This document shows, piece after piece, positions 28,368-36,531 of a stretch of 64,000 nt of DNA (its first letter is position 1; each line of letters begins with the position of its first letter). Origin of the DNA: Cellulosimicrobium protaetiae (lineage in GTDB: Bacteria > Actinomycetota > Actinomycetes > Actinomycetales > Cellulomonadaceae). The notes below the pieces were generated by a model that did no database searches, had not been told where the DNA came from, and worked only from the letters and a program-made list of their open reading frames with translations. Where the stretch lies: NCBI RefSeq assembly GCF_009708005.2, contig NZ_CP052757.1:3534001-3598000 (forward strand), read 5' to 3'. Made by a program: the position numbers and the translations under genes.

Positions 28368-29861
28368 TCAGCAGGTCGTCGTGACCTCGTAGCGGCCCGG
28401 CGCGGCCCCGCGGAGGGTCGTGACCGTCGCGTCGCCCTGGCCGAGGTACGCGAGCGAGCCCACCGCGTAGTACGGGTTGTACGGGTTCACGCCGTAGGAG
28501 ATCGCCCGGCCGGCGGCCCGGTGCTGGGCGTTGGTCGCCGTCCCGCACCATGGCCCGGACGGCGCCTGGACCGTCACGGTGACCTGCGTCGTCGTCGCGT
28601 TGCCCGCGGCGTCCACCGCGCGCGCCGCGAGCACGTGCGTCCCGGGCGGGAGCGCCGCCGTGTCCCAGTCGTACGCGTACGGGGCAGAGCGCAGCGTCGC
28701 GAGGGCCGCGCCGTCCACGCTCAGCTCGACGCGGTCCACCGCGCGCTCGTCCGACGCCGTGACCCGCACCGGGACGATCCCGGACACGACCCCGCCCTCG
28801 GCAGGCGACGTGAGCTCGACCGTCGGGGCGACGACGTCGGGGTCCGGCCCGGTGCCGGGGTCACGGTCGACGCGGCGGTTGTTCTCGAACAGGAAGTCGG
28901 TGAGGTAGGCCGGGTAGTCGACGCTGCTCGTCGACACGTATGCCCCGCCCGGGCCGCCGCCCGCGGGCCACGCGTGGGCGAGCCCGGTGTTCCGCACCAG
29001 CGAGACGCGCGGGCCGTCGGCGTCGGACCACAGCGAGCCGGAGCCCGCCGTGTTCGTCCCCGGGAGCCCGGCGAGCGAGAACGACGACGTGGCCCCGGCG
29101 CCGTAGAGGTCGGCCATGACCTGGGCGTTGAGCGTCCCGTAGCCGGTCGCGACGGTCGTGTCGGCGCTGCCGAAGACGACGGACGTCACCTGCGAGCCGA
29201 AGTCCGCCGCGTGCGTCCCCGCGAACGTCCGGCACGTGGAGCGCGCCTGCGCGAGCGTCGTCGCGACGCTCCCGATCTGGCCCGACGTCGTCCCGACGGT
29301 CGGACCGGCCGCGATCCCGACGCCGGCGAACACGTCGGGCGCGAGGCAGCCCATGACCATCGCCTGGCCGCCGCCGGAGGACAGCCCGCTGACGTAGACC
29401 TGGTCCGGGTCGATGCCGAGCGAGGTGTCGGCGAGCAGGGCCGAGACGAGGTCGAGCAGGTTGTCGTCGTGGCGCGCGGGGTTCGTGCGGCTGTGGTTCG
29501 TGTCGTAGTAGTCCCAGCAGCCCAGCAGGACGCCGCCGTTCGGCGCGGCAGGGATCGCCACGACCATGCCGTGGTCGTCGGCGGTGGCCGCCCAGTTGCC
29601 CGCGTTCTTGAGCACCTGGGAGGTCTGGACGCAGCCGTGCAACGAGATCATGAGCGCCCGACCGCCGGGGAGCGCGGGCTCGCTCGTCGGCCGGTACACC
29701 TCGACCGTCATGCCGCCGGCCGAGCGCTGCGACCAGGAGCCGGCGGCGGAGGCCGGTGCGATCACGAGCGGCGCGAGCACGACGGCGAGCGCCGTGCCGA
29801 GCGCGAGCGCCGCCGCGGACCGGCGGGAGCGGCTGCGCCGCCTGAGGGAGTGCCTGACCAT
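28368..29861 (-). CDS. phaZ: Secreted poly(3-hydroxybutyrate) depolymerase, catalytic domain type 1 with C-terminal polymer-binding-like domain
   Basis: Extracellular serine esterase cleaving PHB to 3-hydroxybutyrate and oligomers, 497 residues. A signal peptide with basic RRRSRSRRS start ends near residue 40. Catalytic domain: oxyanion His H75 (SLHGC) N-terminal to the lipase box GLSSG with nucleophile S161, Asp D234 (GSADTTV) and His H296 (GLAHAWP); this order is that of type 1 domains. An Ig-like linker follows (about 345-432), then a 60-residue C-terminal part (NAQHRAAGRA, AVGS, TLRGAAPGRYEV) resembling the substrate-binding domain of PHB depolymerases. The ATG 29861 has GGAGG five bases upstream. 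It diverges from the 3-hydroxybutyrate operon. Another polyester or feruloyl ester is less likely. Confidence 0.88.
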   Translation of the reverse strand: MVRHSLRRRSRSRRSAAALALGTALAVVLAPLVIAPASAAGSWSQRSAGGMTVEVYRPTSEPALPGGRALMISLHGCVQTSQVLKNAGNWAATADDHGMVVAIPAAPNGGVLLGCWDYYDTNHSRTNPARHDDNLLDLVSALLADTSLGIDPDQVYVSGLSSGGGQAMVMGCLAPDVFAGVGIAAGPTVGTTSGQIGSVATTLAQARSTCRTFAGTHAADFGSQVTSVVFGSADTTVATGYGTLNAQVMADLYGAGATSSFSLAGLPGTNTAGSGSLWSDADGPRVSLVRNTGLAHAWPAGGGPGGAYVSTSSVDYPAYLTDFLFENNRRVDRDPGTGPDPDVVAPTVELTSPAEGGVVSGIVPVRVTASDERAVDRVELSVDGAALATLRSAPYAYDWDTAALPPGTHVLAARAVDAAGNATTTQVTVTVQAPSGPWCGTATNAQHRAAGRAISYGVNPYNPYYAVGSLAYLGQGDATVTTLRGAAPGRYEVTTTC

Positions 29862-29955
29862 CTGAACCTCCACGTCGAGGTCGGGTCGCCGTCGGCGCTG
29901 GACGCGCCGCGACGCGCACCGTTGCGCGCCGGACCCGGGCGAAGCGGACGTTACG

Positions 29956-29971
29956 TGTGACCTGAATCACC
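29956..29971. promoter_or_regulatory. Crp/GlxR-like site in the depolymerase promoter
   Basis: TGTGA-CCTGAA-TCACC, nine of ten positions of the TGTGA-N6-TCACA pattern, exactly between the -35 and -10 of the depolymerase promoter. This position suggests repression of the depolymerase when cAMP or an equivalent signal is bound. Confidence 0.5.
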
Positions 29972-29976
29972 TGTCA
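29961..29976. promoter_or_regulatory. Candidate shared operator, copy A
   Basis: CCTGAATCACCTGTCA; recurs with two changes at 30060-30075. Copy A lies over the depolymerase promoter, copy B at the presumed start of the operon transcript. Confidence 0.4.
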
Positions 29977-30021
29977 ACACTCCCGCATCCGGCCCTGTGG
30001 CCGGATCGTGACCGGCGCGGG

Positions 30022-30051
30022 TTGACATCGCGTCGATCGCGGATCCATGAT
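30022..30051 (+). promoter_or_regulatory. Promoter of the 3-hydroxybutyrate operon
   Basis: TTGACA (30022-30027), 18-base spacer, CATGAT (30046-30051). Transcription would begin near 30058, about 66 bases before the binding-protein start. Confidence 0.6.
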
Positions 30052-30059
30052 TCCCGCAA

Positions 30060-30075
30060 CCTGAATCGCCTCTCA
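30060..30075. promoter_or_regulatory. Candidate shared operator, copy B
   Basis: CCTGAATCGCCTCTCA, 14 of 16 bases equal to copy A, starting at about the transcription start of the operon, a position typical for a repressor. Confidence 0.4.
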
Positions 30076-30123
30076 TGTTTTTGAGCGGCGCTCCCCCAGG
30101 ACCACCCAACGAAGGGCGAAGTC

Positions 30124-31338
30124 ATGCGGACGAAGAAGTCCCAGCGGCCGGCACTCGCCGTCGCCGCGCTCGCGGCCGCGAGCCTCGTGCTCGCCGCGTG
30201 CGCGCCGACCGACGCGACCGGCGGCGACACGACCGGAGGCGAGAGCAGCGCGAGCGCCGAGCCGGTCGACGTCGGCATCATCTACTCCAAGACCGGGCCG
30301 CTCGCGGCCTACGGCGAGGCCTACTACGAGGGCTTCCAGGCCGGTCTCGACCACGCGACCGACGGCACGGGCGAGGTCGACGGCCGCCCGGTCAACGTGA
30401 CCTTCCACGACGACGGCGGCGACCCCGACAAGGCGGTCGGCCAGGCCAAGGACCTCATCGGCAAGGGCTACCAGATCCTCGGGGGCACGGTCGTGTCCGG
30501 CGTGGCGCTCAAGCTCGCCGAGCAGGCCGAGCAGAACAAGGTGCTCTACATCTCCGGCCCGGCCGCGGTCGACGCGCTCACGGGCATCAACGACTACACC
30601 TTCCGCTCGGGGCGCCAGTCGCTCCAGGACGTCGCGACGGCGGGGACGTTCGTCGACCCCGACGGCGCGAAGGTCGTCGTGTTCGCGCAGGACAACGCTT
30701 TCGGCCAGGGCAACCTCGCCGCGGTCGAGGCGGTCCTCGGCGCGCAGGGCGCCGAGGTGACGAGCGTGCTCGTGCCCGAGGACGCGACGGAGTTCACGCC
30801 GTTCGCGCACCAGATCGTCGACGCCGCGCCCGACCTCGTGTTCGTGGCGTGGGCCGGGGCGACGTCGGGCGCGATGTGGCAGGGCCTCGACCAGCAGGGC
30901 GTGCTCGACTCGACGACGGTCGTCACCGGCCTCGGCGACGTCGCGACCTACGGCGCGTACGGCGGCGCCGCGAGCAAGGTCGACTTCCTCAACCACTACT
31001 TCCCGGGCGCGGCGGGCACCGACGTCGAGGCCGCGATGCTCGCGTCGGTCGAGGAGGCCGGCAAGCAGGCGGACCTCTTCACGCCCGACGGCTTCGTCGC
31101 GGCGCAGATGATCGTCCACGCGATCACCGAGGGCGGCGACGACGTCGAGGGCATGGTCGACGCCCTCGAGGGCTGGAGCTTCGAGGGCCCCAAGGGCACG
31201 ACGACGGTCCGCGCGTCCGACCACGCCCTGGTCCAGCCGATGTACCAGGTCAAGCTCGTGGCCGACGGCGACGCCTGGGTCCCCGAGCTCGTCACCGAGG
31301 TGCCGGGCGAGGACGTCGCGCCGGCCGAGGCGGGCTGA
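30124..31338 (+). CDS. Substrate-binding lipoprotein, LivK/Peripla_BP_6 type (predicted 3-hydroxybutyrate/oligomer receptor)
   Basis: First gene of the thirteen-gene operon: 404-residue lipoprotein with signal and lipobox LAAC (C26), an acidic/Ser tether, then a type I periplasmic-binding fold starting DVGIIYSKTGPLAAYGEAYYEGFQAG, as in branched-chain amino acid and amide binding proteins (HAAT family). The operon contains no amino acid gene and is devoted to 3-hydroxybutyrate breakdown, so I infer that it binds 3-hydroxybutyrate, its short oligomers or a related short-chain acid. Start ATG 30124 with GAAGG upstream. Family firm, ligand inferred. Confidence 0.88.
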   Translation: MRTKKSQRPALAVAALAAASLVLAACAPTDATGGDTTGGESSASAEPVDVGIIYSKTGPLAAYGEAYYEGFQAGLDHATDGTGEVDGRPVNVTFHDDGGDPDKAVGQAKDLIGKGYQILGGTVVSGVALKLAEQAEQNKVLYISGPAAVDALTGINDYTFRSGRQSLQDVATAGTFVDPDGAKVVVFAQDNAFGQGNLAAVEAVLGAQGAEVTSVLVPEDATEFTPFAHQIVDAAPDLVFVAWAGATSGAMWQGLDQQGVLDSTTVVTGLGDVATYGAYGGAASKVDFLNHYFPGAAGTDVEAAMLASVEEAGKQADLFTPDGFVAAQMIVHAITEGGDDVEGMVDALEGWSFEGPKGTTTVRASDHALVQPMYQVKLVADGDAWVPELVTEVPGEDVAPAEAG

Positions 31339-31339
31339 C

Positions 31340-32116
31340 GTGGGCGAGCCGCACACCCTCCCCGCGCTCGAGGTCCGCGAGCTCGGCCTCCAGATCGGCG
31401 GGGCGCGCATCCTCCAGGGCGTGAGCCTCGCCGTCGGGCGGGGCGAGATGCTCGGGGTGATCGGGCCGAACGGTGCGGGCAAGACGACGCTCTTCAACCT
31501 GGTCTCGGGGATCCACCGCCCGACGAGCGGGTCGGTGCTCCTCGAGGGCGCGGACGTGACGACCGCCTCGGTGGCCGCGCGCGCCCGCGCCGGGCTGGGC
31601 CGCACGTTCCAGACGTCGAGCCTGTTCCCGCGCCTGAGCGTCCGGGAGAACGTGCGGCTCGCCGCGCAGGGGCGCCTCGGCGGCGCCCTGTCCGTGCTGC
31701 GGTTCCCGCGTCGCGGCGACGCCGCGACGCGGGAGGCCGACCGGCACCTGGAGACCGTGGGGCTCACGCGCCGCGCCGACGTCGCGGCCGGGGACCTGTC
31801 GCACGGCGACAAGCGCAAGCTCGAGATCGCGGTGCTCCTCGCCACGGAGCCGCGCGTCGTGCTGCTCGACGAGCCCATGGCGGGCGTGTCGTCGGCCGAC
31901 GTGCCCGGCCTCGTCGAGGTCATCCGCGACCTGCACGCGACCGGCTGCACGGTACTCATGGTCGAGCACCACATGGACGTCGTGCTGGGGCTCGTGGACC
32001 GCGTCGCCGTCATGCACCACGGCGAGCTGCTCGCGTGCGACACCCCCGACGCCGTCATGGCGGACCCGACGGTGCAGAGCGCCTACCTGGGCGTCACGGC
32101 AGGGGAGGCAGCATGA
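31340..32116 (+). CDS. ABC importer ATPase, LivG type
   Basis: ATPase subunit 1, 258 residues. Walker A GPNGAGKTT at 42-50, signature in DLSHGDKRKLEIA (S-H-G-D in place of the usual SGGQ, as in LivG proteins), Walker B VVLLDEPMAGVS, H-loop MVEHHMD. GTG start one base after the binding-protein stop. Works with the LivF-type ATPase and the two permeases downstream. Confidence 0.93.
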   Translation: MGEPHTLPALEVRELGLQIGGARILQGVSLAVGRGEMLGVIGPNGAGKTTLFNLVSGIHRPTSGSVLLEGADVTTASVAARARAGLGRTFQTSSLFPRLSVRENVRLAAQGRLGGALSVLRFPRRGDAATREADRHLETVGLTRRADVAAGDLSHGDKRKLEIAVLLATEPRVVLLDEPMAGVSSADVPGLVEVIRDLHATGCTVLMVEHHMDVVLGLVDRVAVMHHGELLACDTPDAVMADPTVQSAYLGVTAGEAA

Positions 32117-32892
32117 TCGCCGGCAGGAACCGGACCGACCGGACCGGAGCGACGGCCGACGTGCCCGTGCTCGAGGTGCGCGGGCTGTCCGCGCGCATCG
32201 CGGGACAGCAGGTCGTCGAGGACGTGACGTTCTCGGTCCCGGCGACGGGCGTCACGGCGGTGCTGGGGCGTAACGGCGTCGGCAAGACGTCGACCCTCAA
32301 GGCCGTGCTCGGCCTGATCGAGCGCCGCGGCGAGGTGCGGCTCGCGGGCGAGCGCGTCGACGGCGAGCGCACGGACAGGATCGTGCGCCGTGGCGTCGGG
32401 TACGTGCCCGAGGACCGGGAGGTGTTCGCCGGGCTCACGGTCGCGGAGAACCTGCGGCTCGCGGAGCGCGACGCGCACCCGCGCCGCGAGCTCGTCGCGG
32501 AGCTGTTCCCGGACCTCGTGCAGCGCGCGGCGCAGCGCGCCGGCACGCTCTCGGGCGGCCAGCAGCAGATGGTGTCGCTCGCGCGCGCCCTGCTCAACAC
32601 CAACCGCCTGCTCCTCGTCGACGAGCCCACCAAGGGCCTCGCGCCCCGGATCGTCGGCGAGGTGTCGGACGCGCTCGCCGAGGCGGCCCGCACGGTGCCG
32701 ATCCTGCTCGTCGAGCAGAACCTCGAGGTCATCGAGCGGCTCGCCGAGCGTGTCGTCGTGATCGACGCGGGCCGCGTCGTGCACACCGGCCCCGCGCGCG
32801 AGCTCCTCGACGATCCCGACCGCGTCCAGCAGCTCCTCGGCGTGCACGCCGAGGTCGACCACCACGGAACCGAAGGGGCGGTGGCCCGGTGA
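32113..32892 (+). CDS. ABC importer ATPase, LivF type
   Basis: ATPase subunit 2, 259 residues. Walker A GRNGVGKTS at 52-60, signature LSGGQQQMVSLARALL, Walker B LLLVDEPTKGLAP, H-loop ILLVEQN (Gln in place of His, usual in LivF). Its start overlaps the livG-type stop (ATGA). It has a roughly 17-residue N-terminal extension compared with E. coli LivF. Confidence 0.93.
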   Translation: MIAGRNRTDRTGATADVPVLEVRGLSARIAGQQVVEDVTFSVPATGVTAVLGRNGVGKTSTLKAVLGLIERRGEVRLAGERVDGERTDRIVRRGVGYVPEDREVFAGLTVAENLRLAERDAHPRRELVAELFPDLVQRAAQRAGTLSGGQQQMVSLARALLNTNRLLLVDEPTKGLAPRIVGEVSDALAEAARTVPILLVEQNLEVIERLAERVVVIDAGRVVHTGPARELLDDPDRVQQLLGVHAEVDHHGTEGAVAR

Positions 32893-33764
32893 GCACGATC
32901 GTCCTTCTCCTCGTCACGGGGCTCGGCCTCGGGGCGCTGTACTTCCTCGTCGCGTCGGGCCTGTCGCTCATCTACGGGCTCATGGGCGTGCTGAACTTCG
33001 CGCACGGGTCGTTCCTCACGCTCGGCGCGTTCGGCGGCTGGTTCGTCGCGCGCTCGCTCGGCGCGGACTCGTGGGGTGTGTTCGCGCTCTCGCTGGTCGC
33101 CGGTGCGGTCGTCGGGGCGGGGGCCGCGGCGCTCACCGAGCTGCTGCTCATCCGCCCGCTCTACGAGCGGCACATCGAGCAGGTGCTCGTCACGGTCGGG
33201 CTCTCGCTCGCGTCCGTGGCGCTGTTCGAGGGCATGTGGGGCTCAGACCCCGAGTTCATCTCCGGGCCCGCGTGGCTCAAGGGCACGACCGACCTCGCGG
33301 GCGCGCCGGTGCCCAACGACCGGTTCGTCGCGATCGCCGCGGCGGCGCTCGTGCTCGGCGCGATCGTGCTGTTCCTCCGGCGCACCCGCTACGGGCTCAT
33401 CATCCGCGCGGGCGTCGAGAACCGGTCCATGGTCACGGCGCTCGGGATCGACGTGCGCAAGGCGTTCACGCTCGTGTTCGCCCTCGGCGGCGCGGCTGCG
33501 GGACTCGGCGGCGTCCTCGCCTCGCAGTACTTCGGCTACGTCTCGCCGCACCTCGGCGGGTCGCTGCTCATCTTCGCGTTCATCGTCACCGTGATCGGCG
33601 GCCTCGGGTCGCTCACCGGTGCCGCGGTCGCCTCCGTCCTCGTCGCGGTCCTGCAGCAGTTCGCGAACTACTACCTCGGCTACGGCGACCTCATCGTCGT
33701 GCTGCTGCTCGCGCTCGTGCTCCTCGTCCGTCCCACCGGCCTCCTCGGGAGGGCAGCCGCATGA
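32889..33764 (+). CDS. ABC importer permease, LivH type
   Basis: Membrane subunit of 291 residues, about eight helices. Typical LivH opening GLGLGALYFLVASGLSLIYGLMGVLNFAHGSFLTLGAF and the conserved FALGGAAAGLGGVLAS segment. GTG start overlaps the upstream stop (GTGA); stop overlaps the next start (ATGA). Confidence 0.93.
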   Translation: MSTIVLLLVTGLGLGALYFLVASGLSLIYGLMGVLNFAHGSFLTLGAFGGWFVARSLGADSWGVFALSLVAGAVVGAGAAALTELLLIRPLYERHIEQVLVTVGLSLASVALFEGMWGSDPEFISGPAWLKGTTDLAGAPVPNDRFVAIAAAALVLGAIVLFLRRTRYGLIIRAGVENRSMVTALGIDVRKAFTLVFALGGAAAGLGGVLASQYFGYVSPHLGGSLLIFAFIVTVIGGLGSLTGAAVASVLVAVLQQFANYYLGYGDLIVVLLLALVLLVRPTGLLGRAAA

Positions 33765-34918
33765 CCACCCAGACCGCTCCCCCGGCCGCGGCGGCCCCCG
33801 CCGACGACGCACCGCGCGCCCACCGGAACGCCCGTCGGGCGCCGTCGGGCACGCTCGTCCGCACGCTCGCGGGCGTCGCGCTCGTCGCGCTCCTTGCGTG
33901 CCTCCCGCTGCTGGCGATCCACGTCCCGGGCGTCCTGCCCGGCCCCACCTACACGCCCGGCGCGCTCCAGATGATGGCGCTGTGCTGGCTCATCGGCGCG
34001 CTCGCCCTGAGCTACCACCTGCTGTTCGGCGTCGCGGGCCTGCTGAGCTTCGGCCACGCGCTCTACTTTGCCGCCGGCGTCTACGGGCTCGCGATCGTGC
34101 TCGACACGACCGAGATCCCGCTCCTGCCCGCCGCGGCGCTCGTGCTCGTCGGGGGCATCGTCCTCGCGCACGTCGTCGGCGCGATCTCGCTGCGCGTCAC
34201 CGGCATCTCCTTCGCGATGGTCACGCTCGCGTTCGCCCAGGCGGGCAACGTGCTGGTGCGCCGCAACCCCGGCGGGGCGACCGGCGGAGAGGAGGGCCTG
34301 GCGCTCGCGACCGGGAACGTCCCCGACGCGTTCGTCGGGGTGCTCAACACACGCAACCTCTACTGGCTCGCGCTCGCCGTGCTCGTCGGCGTCTACCTCG
34401 TCGTGCTGTGGGTCGAGCGCTCGCGCGCCGGGCACGTCGCGGCGGCGACGCGCGAGAACGAGATGCGCGTGCGCGTCATCGGCGGGCGCCCCTACCTCGT
34501 CAAGCTCCTCGTGTTCGTGCTCGCGGCGACGCTCGCGACAGTCGTCGGCATGGCGTACCTGCTGCTCCAGTCCGGTGCGGTGCCGCGCGCGACGTCGGCC
34601 GACTTCACGCTCACGCTGCTCGTCATGGTCGTGCTCGGCGGCGTCGGGTCCCGGTGGGGCGCGATCGTCGGCGGCGTGCTCTACACGATCCTCGACCAGC
34701 GGCTCGGGACGCTCGCGAGCTCCGCGGCCGTCGCGGACCTCCCGGCCGTGCTGCGCGTGCCGCTCAGCGAACCGCTGTTCCTGCTCGGGACCCTCTTCAT
34801 CCTCGTCGTGATGTTCCTGCCCGGCGGGATCGCCGGCGCCGCGTCGCGCCTCGCCGCGCGCCGCCGCCCGCGGGAGGATCGGGAGGGAGCCCGCGAGCGC
34901 CTCGAGGAGGTGGCATGA
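33761..34918 (+). CDS. ABC importer permease, LivM type
   Basis: Second membrane subunit, 385 residues, about ten helices. LivM marks: LSYHLLFGVAGLLSFGHALYFAAGVY, ATRENEMRVRVIGGRPYLVKLLVFVLAA and MVVLGGVGSRWGAIVGG. A charged C-terminal tail (RRRPREDREGARERLEE) is unusual. Overlaps both neighbours by four bases. Confidence 0.93.
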   Translation: MTTQTAPPAAAAPADDAPRAHRNARRAPSGTLVRTLAGVALVALLACLPLLAIHVPGVLPGPTYTPGALQMMALCWLIGALALSYHLLFGVAGLLSFGHALYFAAGVYGLAIVLDTTEIPLLPAAALVLVGGIVLAHVVGAISLRVTGISFAMVTLAFAQAGNVLVRRNPGGATGGEEGLALATGNVPDAFVGVLNTRNLYWLALAVLVGVYLVVLWVERSRAGHVAAATRENEMRVRVIGGRPYLVKLLVFVLAATLATVVGMAYLLLQSGAVPRATSADFTLTLLVMVVLGGVGSRWGAIVGGVLYTILDQRLGTLASSAAVADLPAVLRVPLSEPLFLLGTLFILVVMFLPGGIAGAASRLAARRRPREDREGARERLEEVA

Positions 34919-36531
34919 CGATGACGCAGCACCGGCCCGGCGCGCAGGACGGCCTGCACACCCTCGGGCGCTGGACGCGCGACCGCGCCCTCGCGACGCC
35001 GGACCGCGTCGCGGTCGACGACCGGGGCGTGACCCTGCGCTACCGCGACCTGCACGAGCGCGCGAGCACCCTGGCGGCCGCGTTCCGCGAGGCGGGCTAC
35101 GGCGTCGGGGACCGCGTGGCCACGGTGACGGGCAACAGCGCCGACCAGGTCGTGCTGTTCTTCGCGTGCGCGCAGGCGGGGCTCGTCCTCGCGCCGCTCT
35201 CGTGGCGCCTGTCGCCCGGCGAGCTCGCGGCCCAGCTCGAGCAGGCCGACCCCGCGCTCGTGCTCGTCGAGCAGGAGTTCTCCGCGCTGGCCGACGTCGC
35301 CCTGGACCGGCTCGTCCTGCCGCCTCGGCGCACCGAGCTCGGCCGCAGCGGCGTCGAGGCGCGGGTCCCCGCGCCGTCGCGCCGCCCGCGGCTGACCGAC
35401 GGCGCACGGGGTACAGGTGGCGCAGACCGTGCCGCGGTGGCGCCCGCGCCCGAGCGCCGGGACGTGCGCGACGACGACCCGCTCCTGCTCGTCTTCACGT
35501 CCGGGACGCAGGGCACGCCCAAGGGCGCGCTGCTCACGCACGCGAACTGCTTCTGGACCAACCTCTCGCTCTCGCGCACGGTCGAGCTCACGAGCCACGA
35601 CGTCGTGCTGAGCGTGCTGCCGCAGTTCCACGCGGGCGGCTGGAACATCCAGCCCCTGCTCGCGTGGTGGACCGGCGCGACGGTCGTCCTGGAGCGCACG
35701 TTCGAGCCCGAGCGCGTGCTCCAGCTCGTCGCCGAGCGCCGCGTCACCACCATGATGGGCGTCCCGACGAACTACCTGCTGCTCGCCGAGCACCCCGGCT
35801 TCGCGGACGCCGACCTGTCGTCGCTGCGGCACGCCGTCGTGGGTGGCGCGCCCATGCCGGAGCCGCTGCTGCGCACGTGGCACCGGCGCGGCGTCGCGCT
35901 CTCGCAGGGGTACGGGCTCACCGAGGCCGGGCCCAACGTGCTGTGCCTGCCCGACGACCAGGCGCGCGAACGCATCGGGTCCGCCGGGACGCCGTACCCG
36001 CACGTCGAGGTCGCGGTGGCCGACCCGGTGACCGGCCGGCACCTCGACGGACCGGCGTCCGGCGAGCTGCTGGTCCGCGGTCCCGGGGTGTTCGCCGGCT
36101 ACTTCCGCGACGACGCCGCGACGGCCGCCGTCCTGCACGACGGCTGGTTGCGCACCGGGGACCTCGTCGAGCGCGACGCCGACGGGTACTACCGCGTGGT
36201 GGACCGGATCAAGGACGTCTTCATCGTCGGCGGCGAGAACGTCACGCCGTCCGAGGTGGAGGCCGTGCTCCGGCGGCACCCCGGCGTCGCGGACGTCGCG
36301 GTCGTGGGCGTCCCCGACGGCCGGTGGGGCGAGGTCGGCGCGGCGTTCGTCGTCCCGCGCCAGGGCGTCCCCACCGACGCCGAGGACCTGGAGGCGTTCT
36401 GCCGCCGCGAGCTCGCGCACTTCAAGGTCCCGCGCCGCTTCGACCTCGTCCCGTCCCTGCCCCGCACGTCGTTGCACAAGGTGTCGCGCCGCTCGCTCGC
36501 CGAGCGCGTGACCGTCCCGGAGGACTCATGA
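34915..36531 (+). CDS. AMP-dependent acyl-CoA synthetase (short/medium-chain type)
   Basis: ANL-superfamily ligase activating a carboxylic acid to its CoA ester via an acyl-AMP, 538 residues. P-loop-like motif FTSGTQGTPKGALLTH at about 193-208, the QGYGLTEAGP block, the GWLRTGDL motif, and the C-terminal lid with RIKDVFIVGGENVTPSEVE and a catalytic Lys near SLHKVSRR. GAGGAGG lies five bases before the ATG. In this operon it could activate 3-hydroxybutyrate, acetoacetate or another short acid released from a polyester; the substrate is inferred only from context. Confidence 0.9.
   Translation: MTMTQHRPGAQDGLHTLGRWTRDRALATPDRVAVDDRGVTLRYRDLHERASTLAAAFREAGYGVGDRVATVTGNSADQVVLFFACAQAGLVLAPLSWRLSPGELAAQLEQADPALVLVEQEFSALADVALDRLVLPPRRTELGRSGVEARVPAPSRRPRLTDGARGTGGADRAAVAPAPERRDVRDDDPLLLVFTSGTQGTPKGALLTHANCFWTNLSLSRTVELTSHDVVLSVLPQFHAGGWNIQPLLAWWTGATVVLERTFEPERVLQLVAERRVTTMMGVPTNYLLLAEHPGFADADLSSLRHAVVGGAPMPEPLLRTWHRRGVALSQGYGLTEAGPNVLCLPDDQARERIGSAGTPYPHVEVAVADPVTGRHLDGPASGELLVRGPGVFAGYFRDDAATAAVLHDGWLRTGDLVERDADGYYRVVDRIKDVFIVGGENVTPSEVEAVLRRHPGVADVAVVGVPDGRWGEVGAAFVVPRQGVPTDAEDLEAFCRRELAHFKVPRRFDLVPSLPRTSLHKVSRRSLAERVTVPEDS

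Larger units (their letters stand above)
29948..29977 (-). promoter_or_regulatory. Promoter of the PHB depolymerase gene
   Basis: Minus-strand TTGACA (29972-29977), 18-base spacer, TAACGT (29948-29953), ending 86 bases before the start codon. The spacer is filled by the Crp/GlxR-like site, so binding there would compete with RNA polymerase. Confidence 0.6.

Noticed and set aside
30075-31424. Earlier ATG at 30075 and a 449-codon frame over the binding-protein gene
   Set aside because: Out of frame with the lipoprotein; product is Arg/Ala-rich low complexity, while the frame from 30124 gives a perfect lipobox and family blocks.
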